DNA of 6,566 nucleotides from Victivallales bacterium (GCA_017543165.1 JAFYGL010000085.1:1-6566), one strand, 5' to 3'; shown: positions 1 to 6,477, counted from the stretch's first letter. The notes: generated by a model not told the origin, from the letters alone. Translations and numbers: made by a program.

Positions 1-31
1 GATTCAGGTATTCAAGATTACGCCAAATCAT
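1..31 (-). CDS. Start of a further VWA-type (BatB-like) gene, cut by window edge
   Basis: Only ten codons are visible, reading MIWRNLEYLN from an ATG at 31-29. The ATG overlaps the TGA stop of the upstream BatA-like gene (ATGA), and a strong AGGAGG lies 5 nt upstream, so the start is well supported. The short N-terminus, with an Asn-Leu-Glu-Tyr-Leu stretch, resembles the 'NPEFLWLL' opening of BatB/BatA membrane VWA proteins, and in Bat operons batB commonly follows batA. The family assignment is inference from position and about ten residues; another operon member such as a TPR (BatC-like) protein is possible. Confidence 0.55.
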   Translation of the reverse strand, partial: MIWRNLEYLN

Positions 32-1074
32 GGTAGCCTCCTGAATACGGTTGCAGCCAGAACCAGGGCAAGCGCCTGGCAAATGAAAGCCGCCAGCATG
101 AAGGGCTGGCACAATTCCTTGTAGTCAATGTAGCTGGTGGATTCCACCTGGCTCTTCTCCAGCTTGTCAATTTCACCATACAATTCGCGCAAGGACTTTG
201 CGTCCCAGGCCTTCTTGCAAAAACCGCCCGTCGCCTGGGCAATGCCTTCCAGTTCCCGCAAATCAGGTGGACGCGTCATCACGCGGCGCAAGCGGTTGCC
301 GTATTGCTGATAGGCATCGCCTGTAATCGTAACCACATACAACTTGATTCCCCATTTCGCCACCATCTCGCCTGCCTGAGCCACAGTCCTGCGCCCGCAG
401 TTGTTCTCCCCGTCTGTAAGCAGTATTATCACCTTGCTCCGTATCTTGTAGTCTTCCTTTGCCTTTTTGGACTGCTGCCTCAGATTCTCCTCAACTGTAT
501 GCAGGCGGGCCGCCGCCAGCATCAATGCATCGCCTATGGCGGTGCCGTCCTCCTCCTGTATTTCAGCCATTTTCACTGTATTCAGGAATGGGCGCAACAC
601 CTCGTGGCTCAAGGTGAGCGGGCATATCGTATCCGCATATCTGGCGAATGCAACCAGTCCCACCAGGTCTTCCTTCCTGCCATTCATGTCAGTTCCATTG
701 CCGAACACGAAGTCGTTGAATACCTTCTTTGCCAATTCAAAGCGCTGGCGAGCGCTGCCGCCGTCCTGCATGAACAGGCTCATTGACGTTGAACGGTCAA
801 GAAGCATTTCAATTGCCACGCCCTGGCTTATGTTCTGTATCTTCTCATTGCCCGCCTGCGGACGCGCCAGGGCAATCACAAGCAGCAGAAACGCAAGCAA
901 TTGCAATGCCAATGGCATGAAGGAAAGACGCACCCGCCAGGAAACACCTGCCTCCTTGACGGCAGCAAGGGACGAGAACCGCAAGGTGCCACGCAGAAAA
1001 CGCCTGCGCAAAGCATAGATTATGCAGGGCAGCAAGAGCAGCAGGAAGGCCCACGGCATTTCAAAGCGCATCAT
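28..1074 (-). CDS. BatA-like membrane protein with periplasmic von Willebrand factor A domain
   Basis: The protein has 348 residues from the ATG at 1074. That start is chosen because it forms an ATGA overlap with the upstream stop and has AAGGAGGT 6 nt upstream; an in-frame ATG at 1140 would add 22 non-membrane-like residues. Predicted membrane segments are about residues 8-22, 52-70 and 326-343. The loop after segment 1 is basic (LRRRFLRG) and the C-terminal tail is FRRLP, so by the positive-inside rule the VWA domain (about 86-305) faces the periplasm. The MIDAS metal site looks intact: DRSTS at 93-97 (DxSxS), Thr178 in EDGTAIGDAL, and Asp221 in LTDGEN. A lysine- and glutamate-rich stretch near 194-213 is probably a surface insertion. 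The layout (two N-terminal helices, VWA, C-terminal helix) is that of BatA/BatB-type proteins, which are linked in the literature to MoxR ATPases and envelope stress or aerotolerance; the exact role is not established. Family confidence is high, function low. Confidence 0.93.
   Translation of the reverse strand: MMRFEMPWAFLLLLLPCIIYALRRRFLRGTLRFSSLAAVKEAGVSWRVRLSFMPLALQLLAFLLLVIALARPQAGNEKIQNISQGVAIEMLLDRSTSMSLFMQDGGSARQRFELAKKVFNDFVFGNGTDMNGRKEDLVGLVAFARYADTICPLTLSHEVLRPFLNTVKMAEIQEEDGTAIGDALMLAAARLHTVEENLRQQSKKAKEDYKIRSKVIILLTDGENNCGRRTVAQAGEMVAKWGIKLYVVTITGDAYQQYGNRLRRVMTRPPDLRELEGIAQATGGFCKKAWDAKSLRELYGEIDKLEKSQVESTSYIDYKELCQPFMLAAFICQALALVLAATVFRRLP
37..42 (-). promoter_or_regulatory. 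Shine-Dalgarno for the gene starting at 31
   Basis: The plus strand reads cctcct, which is AGGAGG on the coding strand, 5 nt before the ATG at 31. It lies inside the 3' end of the BatA-like coding region, as expected for a coupled downstream gene, and it is what makes the very short partial frame at the window edge credible. Confidence 0.75.
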
Positions 1075-2069
1075 GGCTGTACCTCCTTGCCCTCTGGCCC
1101 GCCTGGTGCAGGAATGGTGGCCTGCACAAAGTCCCTGCAAGACGCATAAGTGCCCTCTATTTCCTGCTGCCGTGGAATCTGCGCGGCAAAGCGCACCAAA
1201 TCGCAGTGCGTAAGGAACTGCTCCAGTTGCGGCCTGTACTTCGCCACTTCATTGGAGGCAGCCCTGGCCTTTTCCAGAAATTCCTCCGTGGTCAATTCTG
1301 GTGCACGTATCAGGAAACGCCCCTCGATATAAGTCCTCAATATAGACTGGATTTCATTGTAATATTCCATGACAAGCCCTTTTTCAGGAAGTCTTTCCTC
1401 CATGAGCCTGTCCAATTCCTGCTGTGCAATCACCCATGGCGGCAAAGGTGGCGGCGGCAACGCGGCCTTTTCACGCCTTTTCCTTATGATGTATCTGGTC
1501 AATAGCACAGCAAGGCACAAAGCGACAAGGGCCGCCAAAGGCCATGCCACATACGGCACAATGGACGGAGGCTCCAGGCGGGAATACGGCGTCTTGGAAC
1601 TTTTCAACTCTGCATCCAGACGTTTCTGTATTTCCTCGTCCCCAGGTATGTTTATTTCCAAGGGTATCTCTTCAGTCTCAATCTCGTGTGCCGCCCCGTC
1701 CCCTTTCTTGAAGCCTACCGTAAAACTTCCGATTTTGAATACCTCGCGGATGATGACAGGCTCAAGAACAAGGCAACGCTGATGCAGGACACGCCCATCC
1801 TGGCATGGTGCAGGAGCCGCCTCTGGCTGTTGCTGCACAATGAGATACTTTAGTGCATCGCCTTTATTGAAATCTGGAAATGCAACTGAATATTCCTTTG
1901 ATGCAACAGCTGTTAGCGTCAAGGCAATACTGTCCTCAAGCCCGGCGGCAGTCCTGTCCAGTTCCACCTTCAATTCAAGCGGCCCCTGGGAATAGGCCTT
2001 GCTGTAGGGGCGTAGTTCCTGGCAGAATGCCAGAAGCGGCAGCAGCAATATGAAACAGAGAAACCTCAT
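1071..2069 (-). CDS. BatD-like membrane-anchored protein with periplasmic domain
   Basis: This 332-residue protein begins with a signal peptide-like segment (MRFLCFILLLPLLAFCQ). The cysteine at 16 is preceded by Phe, so it is not a canonical lipobox. A periplasmic, beta-rich region follows (about 18-165) with LELKVELDRTAAGLEDSIAL and KIGSFTVGF stretches typical of BatD repeats. One membrane helix lies at about 171-193, followed by a basic stop (RKRREK), a proline-rich linker PPPPLPP and a cytosolic helical tail containing LRTYIEGRFLIRAPELTTEEFL (244-265). That last motif recurs in the C-termini of BatD/DUF4381-type proteins next to MoxR and VWA genes. The ATG at 2069 overlaps the fusion-gene stop as ATGA. 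No good Shine-Dalgarno precedes it, so translation probably depends on coupling to the fusion gene. The end overlaps the BatA-like start in the same way. It is shorter than many BatD proteins, so it may be a reduced BatD or a DUF4381 protein with an added periplasmic domain. Confidence 0.82.
   Translation of the reverse strand: MRFLCFILLLPLLAFCQELRPYSKAYSQGPLELKVELDRTAAGLEDSIALTLTAVASKEYSVAFPDFNKGDALKYLIVQQQPEAAPAPCQDGRVLHQRCLVLEPVIIREVFKIGSFTVGFKKGDGAAHEIETEEIPLEINIPGDEEIQKRLDAELKSSKTPYSRLEPPSIVPYVAWPLAALVALCLAVLLTRYIIRKRREKAALPPPPLPPWVIAQQELDRLMEERLPEKGLVMEYYNEIQSILRTYIEGRFLIRAPELTTEEFLEKARAASNEVAKYRPQLEQFLTHCDLVRFAAQIPRQQEIEGTYASCRDFVQATIPAPGGPEGKEVQP
1081..1088 (-). promoter_or_regulatory. 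Strong Shine-Dalgarno fixing the BatA-like start
   Basis: The coding strand reads AAGGAGGT, a near-perfect anti-16S complement, ending 6 nt before the ATG at 1074 and 9 nt before the tandem ATG at 1071. It lies inside the 3' end of the BatD-like gene. It argues against the longer in-frame start at 1140. Confidence 0.8.
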
Positions 2070-4207
2070 TTATTCTGGCTGCGCTTCACTGCCGCCTGGG
2101 CAAGTATCTCCGTGGCGTCGATTGCGGGGACTGGCAAATCATTGCCACCAACGACAAGAGGTATTTCCGTGCAGCCAAGTATGACCGCCTGGGCGCCTTT
2201 TGCCACCAAAGTCTTGCCAGCGGCAAGCATCTTCTCCCGTGCCTTGTCATGCCCGCCTGCCTTGATGCCGTATTCAGGGGAATAGATGGCATCCATCACA
2301 TCGGCCTGCACCGCCTCGTCAGGCACCACAATCTCAAGACCAGCCGCCTCCAGTTCCTTGGCATATACGCCGGACTTGACAGTGCCAGTGGTTGCAAGCA
2401 AGCCAACCTTCTTCACGGCAGGATGCTTTTCCTGGATATAGGCGACCACAGACTGAATCATGTTTATGAACGGTATCTGCACGTATGGCTCCACCTCTGG
2501 CAGGAAGGCATGGGCCGTATTGCATGGCATGATTATGAAGTCCGCGCCAGCGGCTTCAAGACGACGCGCCGCGCTAAGCATCTCTGGCACTGGGGAAGGC
2601 CCCTTGCCAAGCAGTGCCGCCGTCCTGTCAGGTATCTGGCAGTCATTGTCAATTATGGTATGTGGATGTTCCTGGTCGCTACGGGCTGGAGTTGCCTTCA
2701 CCAGTTTCTGGAAAAGGTCCACTGTTGCGAAAGGCCCCACGCCGCCAAGTATGCCTATGGTCTTCTTGCAACTGGGCAATGCACAAGGCGCCGCCGCGGA
2801 GCGTGGAACGCCCTCCAGCCAGTCGGGCTGGTGCACATAGAACTGTGCGCCGCTCTCCTCCAATGCCTTGCGCCCGCGCTCGGTGGTGACAATGCGGCAG
2901 TCGCTGCCCAGAATGTCCCCGTGGTCGCAAATCAACTTGCCATCGGCAAACACCAGTTCTGGCACCATCTTGTCATAATCCACCACAATGACATCCGCCG
3001 CCGCGCCTTCCTGGATGTAGCCGCGGTCCGTGAAGCCCAGCATGCGCGCACCCGCCAGGGATGCCTTGTGCGAGAATTCCTGCAATGTGAAGGCTCCGAA
3101 CTTGACCAGCAGCAGCCCCTGGTGCAAAGTCAGGTTTCTGGGTATCTTGCCGCCGTCCGTGGACAATGCGTCCACAATGAACTTGCCTGTGCTGTCCTTG
3201 GAAAGAGCCAATGCCGTGGAGGAAATCGGCGAATTGGCGTAGAAACTCATGGTGACCTTGCCATCATTTTTATCGTAGTATTTCAGGCCTTCCTCTGGCG
3301 GCAGCAGCACCACTTCCTTGCGGACGGTGTCCTCGCCATTGACGCAGGCGCGTCCATCAAGTATCGCCTGGCGCAAGGCTGACTTGGACACCTCATACCC
3401 CGCCCTGCGCAATTCATTGGCGGTCACCCTGCTGCGGGGCGTGGTCTCGTCTGTGAAATAGCCACTGGTGCCGTTTATCAGCGCCAGATACGATTCAGTC
3501 CTCAGGTTTGGATTGCTCTTTATCGCCTCCAGCGCTATCTTCGCCTCTTCCACTGGAGCATACACGCCGCCACGGCAGTATGAGTTGATGTGGGCAATGT
3601 GCATGGGCATGCCCTGGGACAGCTCCACCGCCTCAACCATTCCGCGTATGTCGCCATTTGTCTCGACAGTGCCAGTGTGGAACGCCATCCAGACACGCCT
3701 TTCATGGCAGAGGCGCACCACATCCGCAGTCGCCCTGCGCGTCAAAGGCATGTGCCCGCCGATAAGTTTGACGCCCATGGCGCCGCCGCTGGTCGCCTGG
3801 TCGATTTTCTCCGCCAATTCGCTGGCAGACGGGTCAGGCCCAGAAAGATTGCCACGTGGAATCAGGCCGCTGACGAATGCCACGCAGATGCCGCTGCCGT
3901 ATTTGCGGCACTTTTCAATGTACTGGGGAGGCGGTGTGGTTGCATCCATTTCAAGAGCAGTGGTGACGCCTGCGCGCGCAAGCATGTTCCAGCCGTAAGT
4001 GCTGCCTTCCAGATGCATGTGCGGGTCCACCAGGCCAGGCATAACCAGTTTGCCTGTGGCGTCAATGGTCTTCTCCCCCGCCTTTTCAACCAACGCCGTT
4101 CCAATTTCAGCGATGCGCCCGCCTTCTATCCTCAAGTCCCCAACTTGCACCTTGCCGCTCTTGGGGTCCACAATCTTTCCATTCCTGATCAAAAATGAAT
4201 TTTCCAT
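2066..4207 (-). CDS. Amidohydrolase fused to aspartate/glutamate racemase
   Basis: This is a two-domain enzyme of 713 residues from the ATG at 4207. That start is preferred because AAGGA lies 7 nt upstream; the in-frame ATG at 4213 (two residues longer) would sit directly against that site. Residue numbers here count from 4213. Domain 1 (about 5-460) is an amidohydrolase. It opens with the beta-strand segment FLIRNGKIVDPKSGKV and GKLVMPGLVDPHMHLEG (HxH at 65/67), then Lys149 in GAMGVKL (candidate carboxylated lysine), His179 in FHTGT, His208 (or His205) in MHIAHIN, and Asp353 in STDGG, and ends with GYIQEGAAADVIVVDYD. This is the ligand order of binuclear hydantoinase/dihydroorotase-type enzymes. 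The gap between His208 and Asp353 is long. Domain 2 (about 484-715) is a full-length Asp/Glu racemase with GILGGVGPFATVDLF, DQEHPHTIIDN, Cys564 in MPCNTAH and Cys681 in LGCTEIPL, the two catalytic cysteines of cofactor-independent racemases. There is no signal peptide, so it is probably cytosolic. The substrate is unknown: an N-acyl or cyclic derivative of an acidic amino acid is the simplest guess. The stop overlaps the BatD-like start (ATGA). Confidence 0.93.
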   Translation of the reverse strand: MENSFLIRNGKIVDPKSGKVQVGDLRIEGGRIAEIGTALVEKAGEKTIDATGKLVMPGLVDPHMHLEGSTYGWNMLARAGVTTALEMDATTPPPQYIEKCRKYGSGICVAFVSGLIPRGNLSGPDPSASELAEKIDQATSGGAMGVKLIGGHMPLTRRATADVVRLCHERRVWMAFHTGTVETNGDIRGMVEAVELSQGMPMHIAHINSYCRGGVYAPVEEAKIALEAIKSNPNLRTESYLALINGTSGYFTDETTPRSRVTANELRRAGYEVSKSALRQAILDGRACVNGEDTVRKEVVLLPPEEGLKYYDKNDGKVTMSFYANSPISSTALALSKDSTGKFIVDALSTDGGKIPRNLTLHQGLLLVKFGAFTLQEFSHKASLAGARMLGFTDRGYIQEGAAADVIVVDYDKMVPELVFADGKLICDHGDILGSDCRIVTTERGRKALEESGAQFYVHQPDWLEGVPRSAAAPCALPSCKKTIGILGGVGPFATVDLFQKLVKATPARSDQEHPHTIIDNDCQIPDRTAALLGKGPSPVPEMLSAARRLEAAGADFIIMPCNTAHAFLPEVEPYVQIPFINMIQSVVAYIQEKHPAVKKVGLLATTGTVKSGVYAKELEAAGLEIVVPDEAVQADVMDAIYSPEYGIKAGGHDKAREKMLAAGKTLVAKGAQAVILGCTEIPLVVGGNDLPVPAIDATEILAQAAVKRSQNK

Positions 4208-4214
4208 TGTCATT

Positions 4215-4219
4215 TCCTT
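4215..4219 (-). promoter_or_regulatory. Shine-Dalgarno deciding the fusion-gene start
   Basis: The coding strand reads AAGGA at 4219-4215 within an A-rich leader. Spacing is 7 nt to the ATG at 4207 but only 1 nt to the ATG at 4213, favouring the shorter protein beginning MENSFLIRNGK. Confidence 0.6.
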
Positions 4220-4225
4220 TTTCTA

Positions 4226-4255
4226 TCCACAGATTAACACTGATTATCACTTTTC
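4226..4255. repeat. Diverged copy of a 10-bp-unit repeat
   Basis: Three successive 10-bp blocks read tccacagatt, aacactgatt and atcacttttc on the plus strand. The first is identical to the second block of the left arm of the nearby inverted repeat (4320-4329) and the others match it loosely. It is a partly decayed direct copy of the same element, 84 bp away, lying just upstream of the fusion gene's ribosome binding site. Confidence 0.6.
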
Positions 4256-4305
4256 ATTGAGTGCTTTAACTATCCAATACTTACCCTAAAGGCCTGGATA
4301 TTTTA

Positions 4306-4386
4306 TTTATCCACGGATTTCCACAGATTTTCACGTATTTCATCCAGAAGGTAATCTGTGAAAATCTGTGGAAATCCGTGGATAAA
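4306..4386. repeat. Perfect 29-bp inverted repeat made of 10-bp units
   Basis: The left arm (4306-4334) and right arm (4358-4386) are exact reverse complements over 29 bp, separated by 23 bp (4335-4357). Each arm is built of related 10-bp blocks: aatctgtgaa, aatctgtgga and aatccgtgga at 4353-4382, and tccacggatt, tccacagatt and ttcacgtatt at 4310-4339. The element starts 3 nt beyond the DUF58 stop codon. As RNA it would form a very stable hairpin in the 3' untranslated region of moxR-DUF58 and upstream of the fusion gene. No U-run follows the stem in the direction of transcription (the sequence reads ATAAAATATCC), so it does not look like a standard intrinsic terminator. Similar 'CACAGATT' decamer repeats are scattered between genes in many bacterial genomes; that is general knowledge, not checked here. 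Confidence 0.9.
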
Positions 4387-4389
4387 CAA

Positions 4390-5259
4390 TTATTTTCTCT
4401 GCCTGAAGAACTGCACCAGTTTTCTGGTGTAGTCCTGGCCAGTTGAAATCTGGAGCAAATCCACCTCCATTGCACGCAATTGGGTGGACAAATGCTCGCT
4501 TCTCTCGTTCTGCAAGCGGCGGTATGCTTCCCGCACCGCCTTGCTGCCCGTGTCCACCAGGCGCATTTCACCTGTCTCCGCATCCTCCAGCATGACCAGG
4601 CCAGCCTGGGGCAGCTCCCGTTCCGCCTCGTCAGACACATCGACCGCAATCATGTCATGCTTCCTGCCCAAAGTGCGCAAGGGGCGGAAATAGTCATTGC
4701 CATCCTGGAAATCCGACACCAGAAACGCCACGCACCTGCGGCGTATCACCTTGCCGAAATAATCCAGCGCACCGCAGATGTCAGTGCCACGACCGCTTGG
4801 AGTGAAGGACAACACTTCCTGTATTATGCGCAAGGCATGTGAAACGCCCTTGGCAGGCGGTATGAAGCGTTCCACCTTGTCAGTGAACATGATAAGACCA
4901 ACCTTGTCATTGCTTTTCACTGCGGAGAACGCCAGCAATGCGCACAATTCAGAGGCAAGTTCGTTCTTGCTGCCGCCCCTGGTGCCAAAAGTGCCCGACG
5001 CCGACATGTCCACCAGGAACATCACCGTCAATTCACGCTCCTCGTGGAAGCGCTTCACGTAAGGCCTGTCCTGGCGGGCGGTCACGTTCCAGTCGATGGT
5101 GCGCACATCGTCCCCAGGCTGGTATTCCCTGACTTCGTCAAACTCCATGCCCGAGCCGCGGAACGCGCTTTGATATTCGCCAGCCAGCACGTCGTTCACG
5201 GTCTTGCTGGTGTATATCTGGATATAGCGTATCTTTTTTGCCAGTTCCTTTGATATCAT
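4390..5259 (-). CDS. DUF58 protein with von Willebrand-like domain
   Basis: This is a 289-residue soluble protein with no membrane segment or signal peptide. The start is the ATG at 5259, giving MISKELAKKIRYIQIYTSKTV, which matches the usual N-terminus of the family. A TTG at 5271 would overlap the moxR stop (TTGA) and add four residues, and has AAGG 4 nt upstream, so it remains possible. The DUF58 signature is strong: GSGMEFDEVREYQPGDDVR at 35-53, followed by TIDWNVTAR. A VWA-type fold follows with DMSAS at 84-88 (DxSxS metal motif), GRGTD at 156-160 and SDFQD at 182-186. DUF58 proteins are regularly encoded next to moxR and are thought to act with the ATPase, but no biochemical role can be assigned from sequence. 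The gene lies 8 nt after moxR, or overlaps it if TTG is used, and is followed within 3 nt by a large inverted repeat. Confidence 0.94.
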   Translation of the reverse strand: MISKELAKKIRYIQIYTSKTVNDVLAGEYQSAFRGSGMEFDEVREYQPGDDVRTIDWNVTARQDRPYVKRFHEERELTVMFLVDMSASGTFGTRGGSKNELASELCALLAFSAVKSNDKVGLIMFTDKVERFIPPAKGVSHALRIIQEVLSFTPSGRGTDICGALDYFGKVIRRRCVAFLVSDFQDGNDYFRPLRTLGRKHDMIAVDVSDEAERELPQAGLVMLEDAETGEMRLVDTGSKAVREAYRRLQNERSEHLSTQLRAMEVDLLQISTGQDYTRKLVQFFRQRK

Positions 5260-5267
5260 CTTGCGTC

Positions 5268-6254
5268 TCAAGGCACCTTGACCGTGTCAAGCAACTTTCC
5301 AACCAGTTGTTCGGAGGTGATTTCCTCTGCCTCCGCCTCGTATGTCACCAGCACCCTGTGCCGCAACACGTCACGGGCGATTGTCTTCACGTCCTGCGGC
5401 GTCACATAGCCCCTCCCCTCCATGAGCGCATTGGCCTTCGCCGCCAATGTGAGATAGATGGTGGCTCTGGGCGAGGCGCCATAACGCAGAAGTCCGCGTA
5501 TTTCCTGCAAGCCGTATTCTACGGGATTGCGGGTGGCATCCACCAAATCGACAATGTAGGATTCAATCTTCTCGTCTATGAAAATCATGTCCACCAGTTC
5601 CCGCAGCCGCTTTACATCGCTGGTTTGCATCACAGGCTTTACGTCTATTGCAGGCGCCGAACTTGCCATCCTGCGCAATATCTTCAGTTCATCTGATTTG
5701 TTTGGATAATCCACCGTCAGTTTGAACATGAAGCGATCCACCTGCGCCTCAGGCAGAGGATAAGTCCCCTCCTGCTCAACGGGGTTCTGCGTCGCCAGCA
5801 CCATGAACGGCTCCTCCAGTTTGAATGTGCTGTCTCCAACCGTGACCTGCCTTTCCTGCATGGCCTCCAGCAATGCGCTCTGCACCTTGGCAGGCGCCCT
5901 GTTGATTTCATCAGCCAGGATGATATTGGCGAAGACGGGGCCTTTCCTGGTGCTGAAATCGCCAGTCTTGGGATTGTATATCATGGTGCCCACCACATCG
6001 GCAGGCAGCAAATCAGGAGTGAACTGTATTCTGTGGTAACTCGCCTGGAGGCATTGCGCCAAGGTGGTGACAGTCAATGTCTTGGCAAGACCAGGAACTC
6101 CCTCTATCAAGACGTGGTTGTTGCAAAGCAACGCGATAAGAAGCCTGTCTATAAGCTGCTCCTGCCCCACTATCACGCGTCCCATCTCCGAACGAACACG
6201 GCTCAGAAGCGACGCCTCCTCAGCCACCTTGGCTGCAATCTGTTTTACATCCAT
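5268..6254 (-). CDS. moxR: MoxR-family AAA+ ATPase
   Basis: This 328-residue ATPase has a full MoxR motif set. Walker A is EGVPGLAKT (51-59), Walker B is IILADEINRA (111-120), sensor 1 is ATQNP (154-158), the segment LPEAQVDRF (167-175) carries a conserved arginine at 174, and GASPRA (259-264) is the sensor 2 region with Arg263. A lid domain completes the C-terminus, including GYVTPQDVKTIARDVLRHR. Length and order match the family (about 320-335 residues). MoxR proteins are cytosolic, chaperone-like AAA+ proteins whose partners are usually the VWA proteins encoded beside them, here DUF58 and BatA-like. The start at 6254 gives the usual short helix before VRSEMGRVIVGQ. GGAG lies 10 nt upstream and a second AGGA sits almost against the ATG, so the start is acceptable but not sharply defined. 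It is the first visible gene of the operon. Confidence 0.95.
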   Translation of the reverse strand: MDVKQIAAKVAEEASLLSRVRSEMGRVIVGQEQLIDRLLIALLCNNHVLIEGVPGLAKTLTVTTLAQCLQASYHRIQFTPDLLPADVVGTMIYNPKTGDFSTRKGPVFANIILADEINRAPAKVQSALLEAMQERQVTVGDSTFKLEEPFMVLATQNPVEQEGTYPLPEAQVDRFMFKLTVDYPNKSDELKILRRMASSAPAIDVKPVMQTSDVKRLRELVDMIFIDEKIESYIVDLVDATRNPVEYGLQEIRGLLRYGASPRATIYLTLAAKANALMEGRGYVTPQDVKTIARDVLRHRVLVTYEAEAEEITSEQLVGKLLDTVKVP

Positions 6255-6264
6255 TTCCTGTATT

Positions 6265-6268
6265 CTCC
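6265..6268 (-). promoter_or_regulatory. Candidate Shine-Dalgarno for moxR
   Basis: The coding strand reads GGAG 10 nt upstream of the ATG at 6254. A second purine run (AGGA, 6259-6256) lies only 1 nt from the ATG and is too close to act in the standard way. No better in-frame start exists downstream before residue 24. Confidence 0.45.
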
Positions 6269-6314
6269 AAAATCATGGCGAGTATGAGCAAATACAATTG
6301 TCCAATGACACCGT

Positions 6315-6320
6315 ACTATA
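6315..6320 (-). promoter_or_regulatory. Weak -10-like hexamer upstream of moxR
   Basis: The coding strand reads TATAGT (five of six to TATAAT) about 60 nt before the moxR start, in an AT-rich stretch (about 6285-6370). At 17-nt spacing the -35 position reads TGTGCC, a poor match; a TTGTGT lies 20 nt upstream. This is the best sigma70-like candidate in the gap, but not convincing on its own. Confidence 0.22.
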
Positions 6321-6367
6321 ACTTATGTTCCCTATTTGGCACACAAATATGAGGTAATTATTTTTGA

Positions 6368-6425
6368 TACCCTCATGGGGAACAGAGCGTATGGAAAAAA
6401 CAACGCTCTGTTCCCCAAGAGGGTA
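6368..6425. repeat. 23-bp-arm inverted repeat upstream of moxR
   Basis: Arms 6368-6390 and 6403-6425 are reverse complements with a single mismatch (6375/6418), around a 12-nt A-rich loop. The inner 14 bp (ggggaacagagcgt / acgctctgttcccc) is perfect. Neither orientation is followed by a U-run, and no gene reads into it on the plus strand, so it is not a good intrinsic terminator. It could be a small repeat element, a protein-binding palindrome or a structured RNA end. Confidence 0.85.
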
Positions 6426-6439
6426 GGCAATGGGCAGTT

Positions 6440-6456
6440 CGGCCCCGCTGGGGCCG
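6440..6456. repeat. GC-rich hairpin, copy 1
   Basis: cggcccc (6440-6446) pairs with ggggccg (6450-6456) around a gct loop. The 15-bp core ggccccgctggggcc is repeated exactly at 6519-6533. Confidence 0.75.
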
Positions 6457-6477
6457 TGGGTTCTAGCGGTGCACGCT

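Noticed and set aside
1075..1140. Longer BatA-like start at 1140
   Set aside because: The extra 22 residues are basic and polar, overlap the BatD-like gene and precede a strong Shine-Dalgarno that points to 1074.
2249..3382. 377-codon open frame on the plus strand opposite the fusion gene
   Set aside because: It lies wholly antisense to a well-supported enzyme, is rich in Cys, His, Arg and Trp in a random-looking mix, and has no family motifs. It is a shadow of the coding strand.
4243..4248. GATAAT as a -10 box for a separate fusion-gene promoter
   Set aside because: It lies inside the decamer repeat and has no acceptable -35 at 16-18 nt. An internal promoter is possible but not supported.
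4306..4386. Intrinsic terminator after DUF58
   Set aside because: The stem is strong but AT-rich at its base, the 23-nt loop is long, and the downstream coding-strand sequence has no U-run. It is kept as a repeat, not a terminator.
4306..4386. CRISPR array
   Set aside because: The repeat units are 10 bp and contiguous, arranged as an inverted pair without unique spacers, and there are no cas genes.
6368..6425. Intrinsic terminator of a neighbouring gene
   Set aside because: Neither strand has a U-run after the stem and no gene in the window reads towards it.
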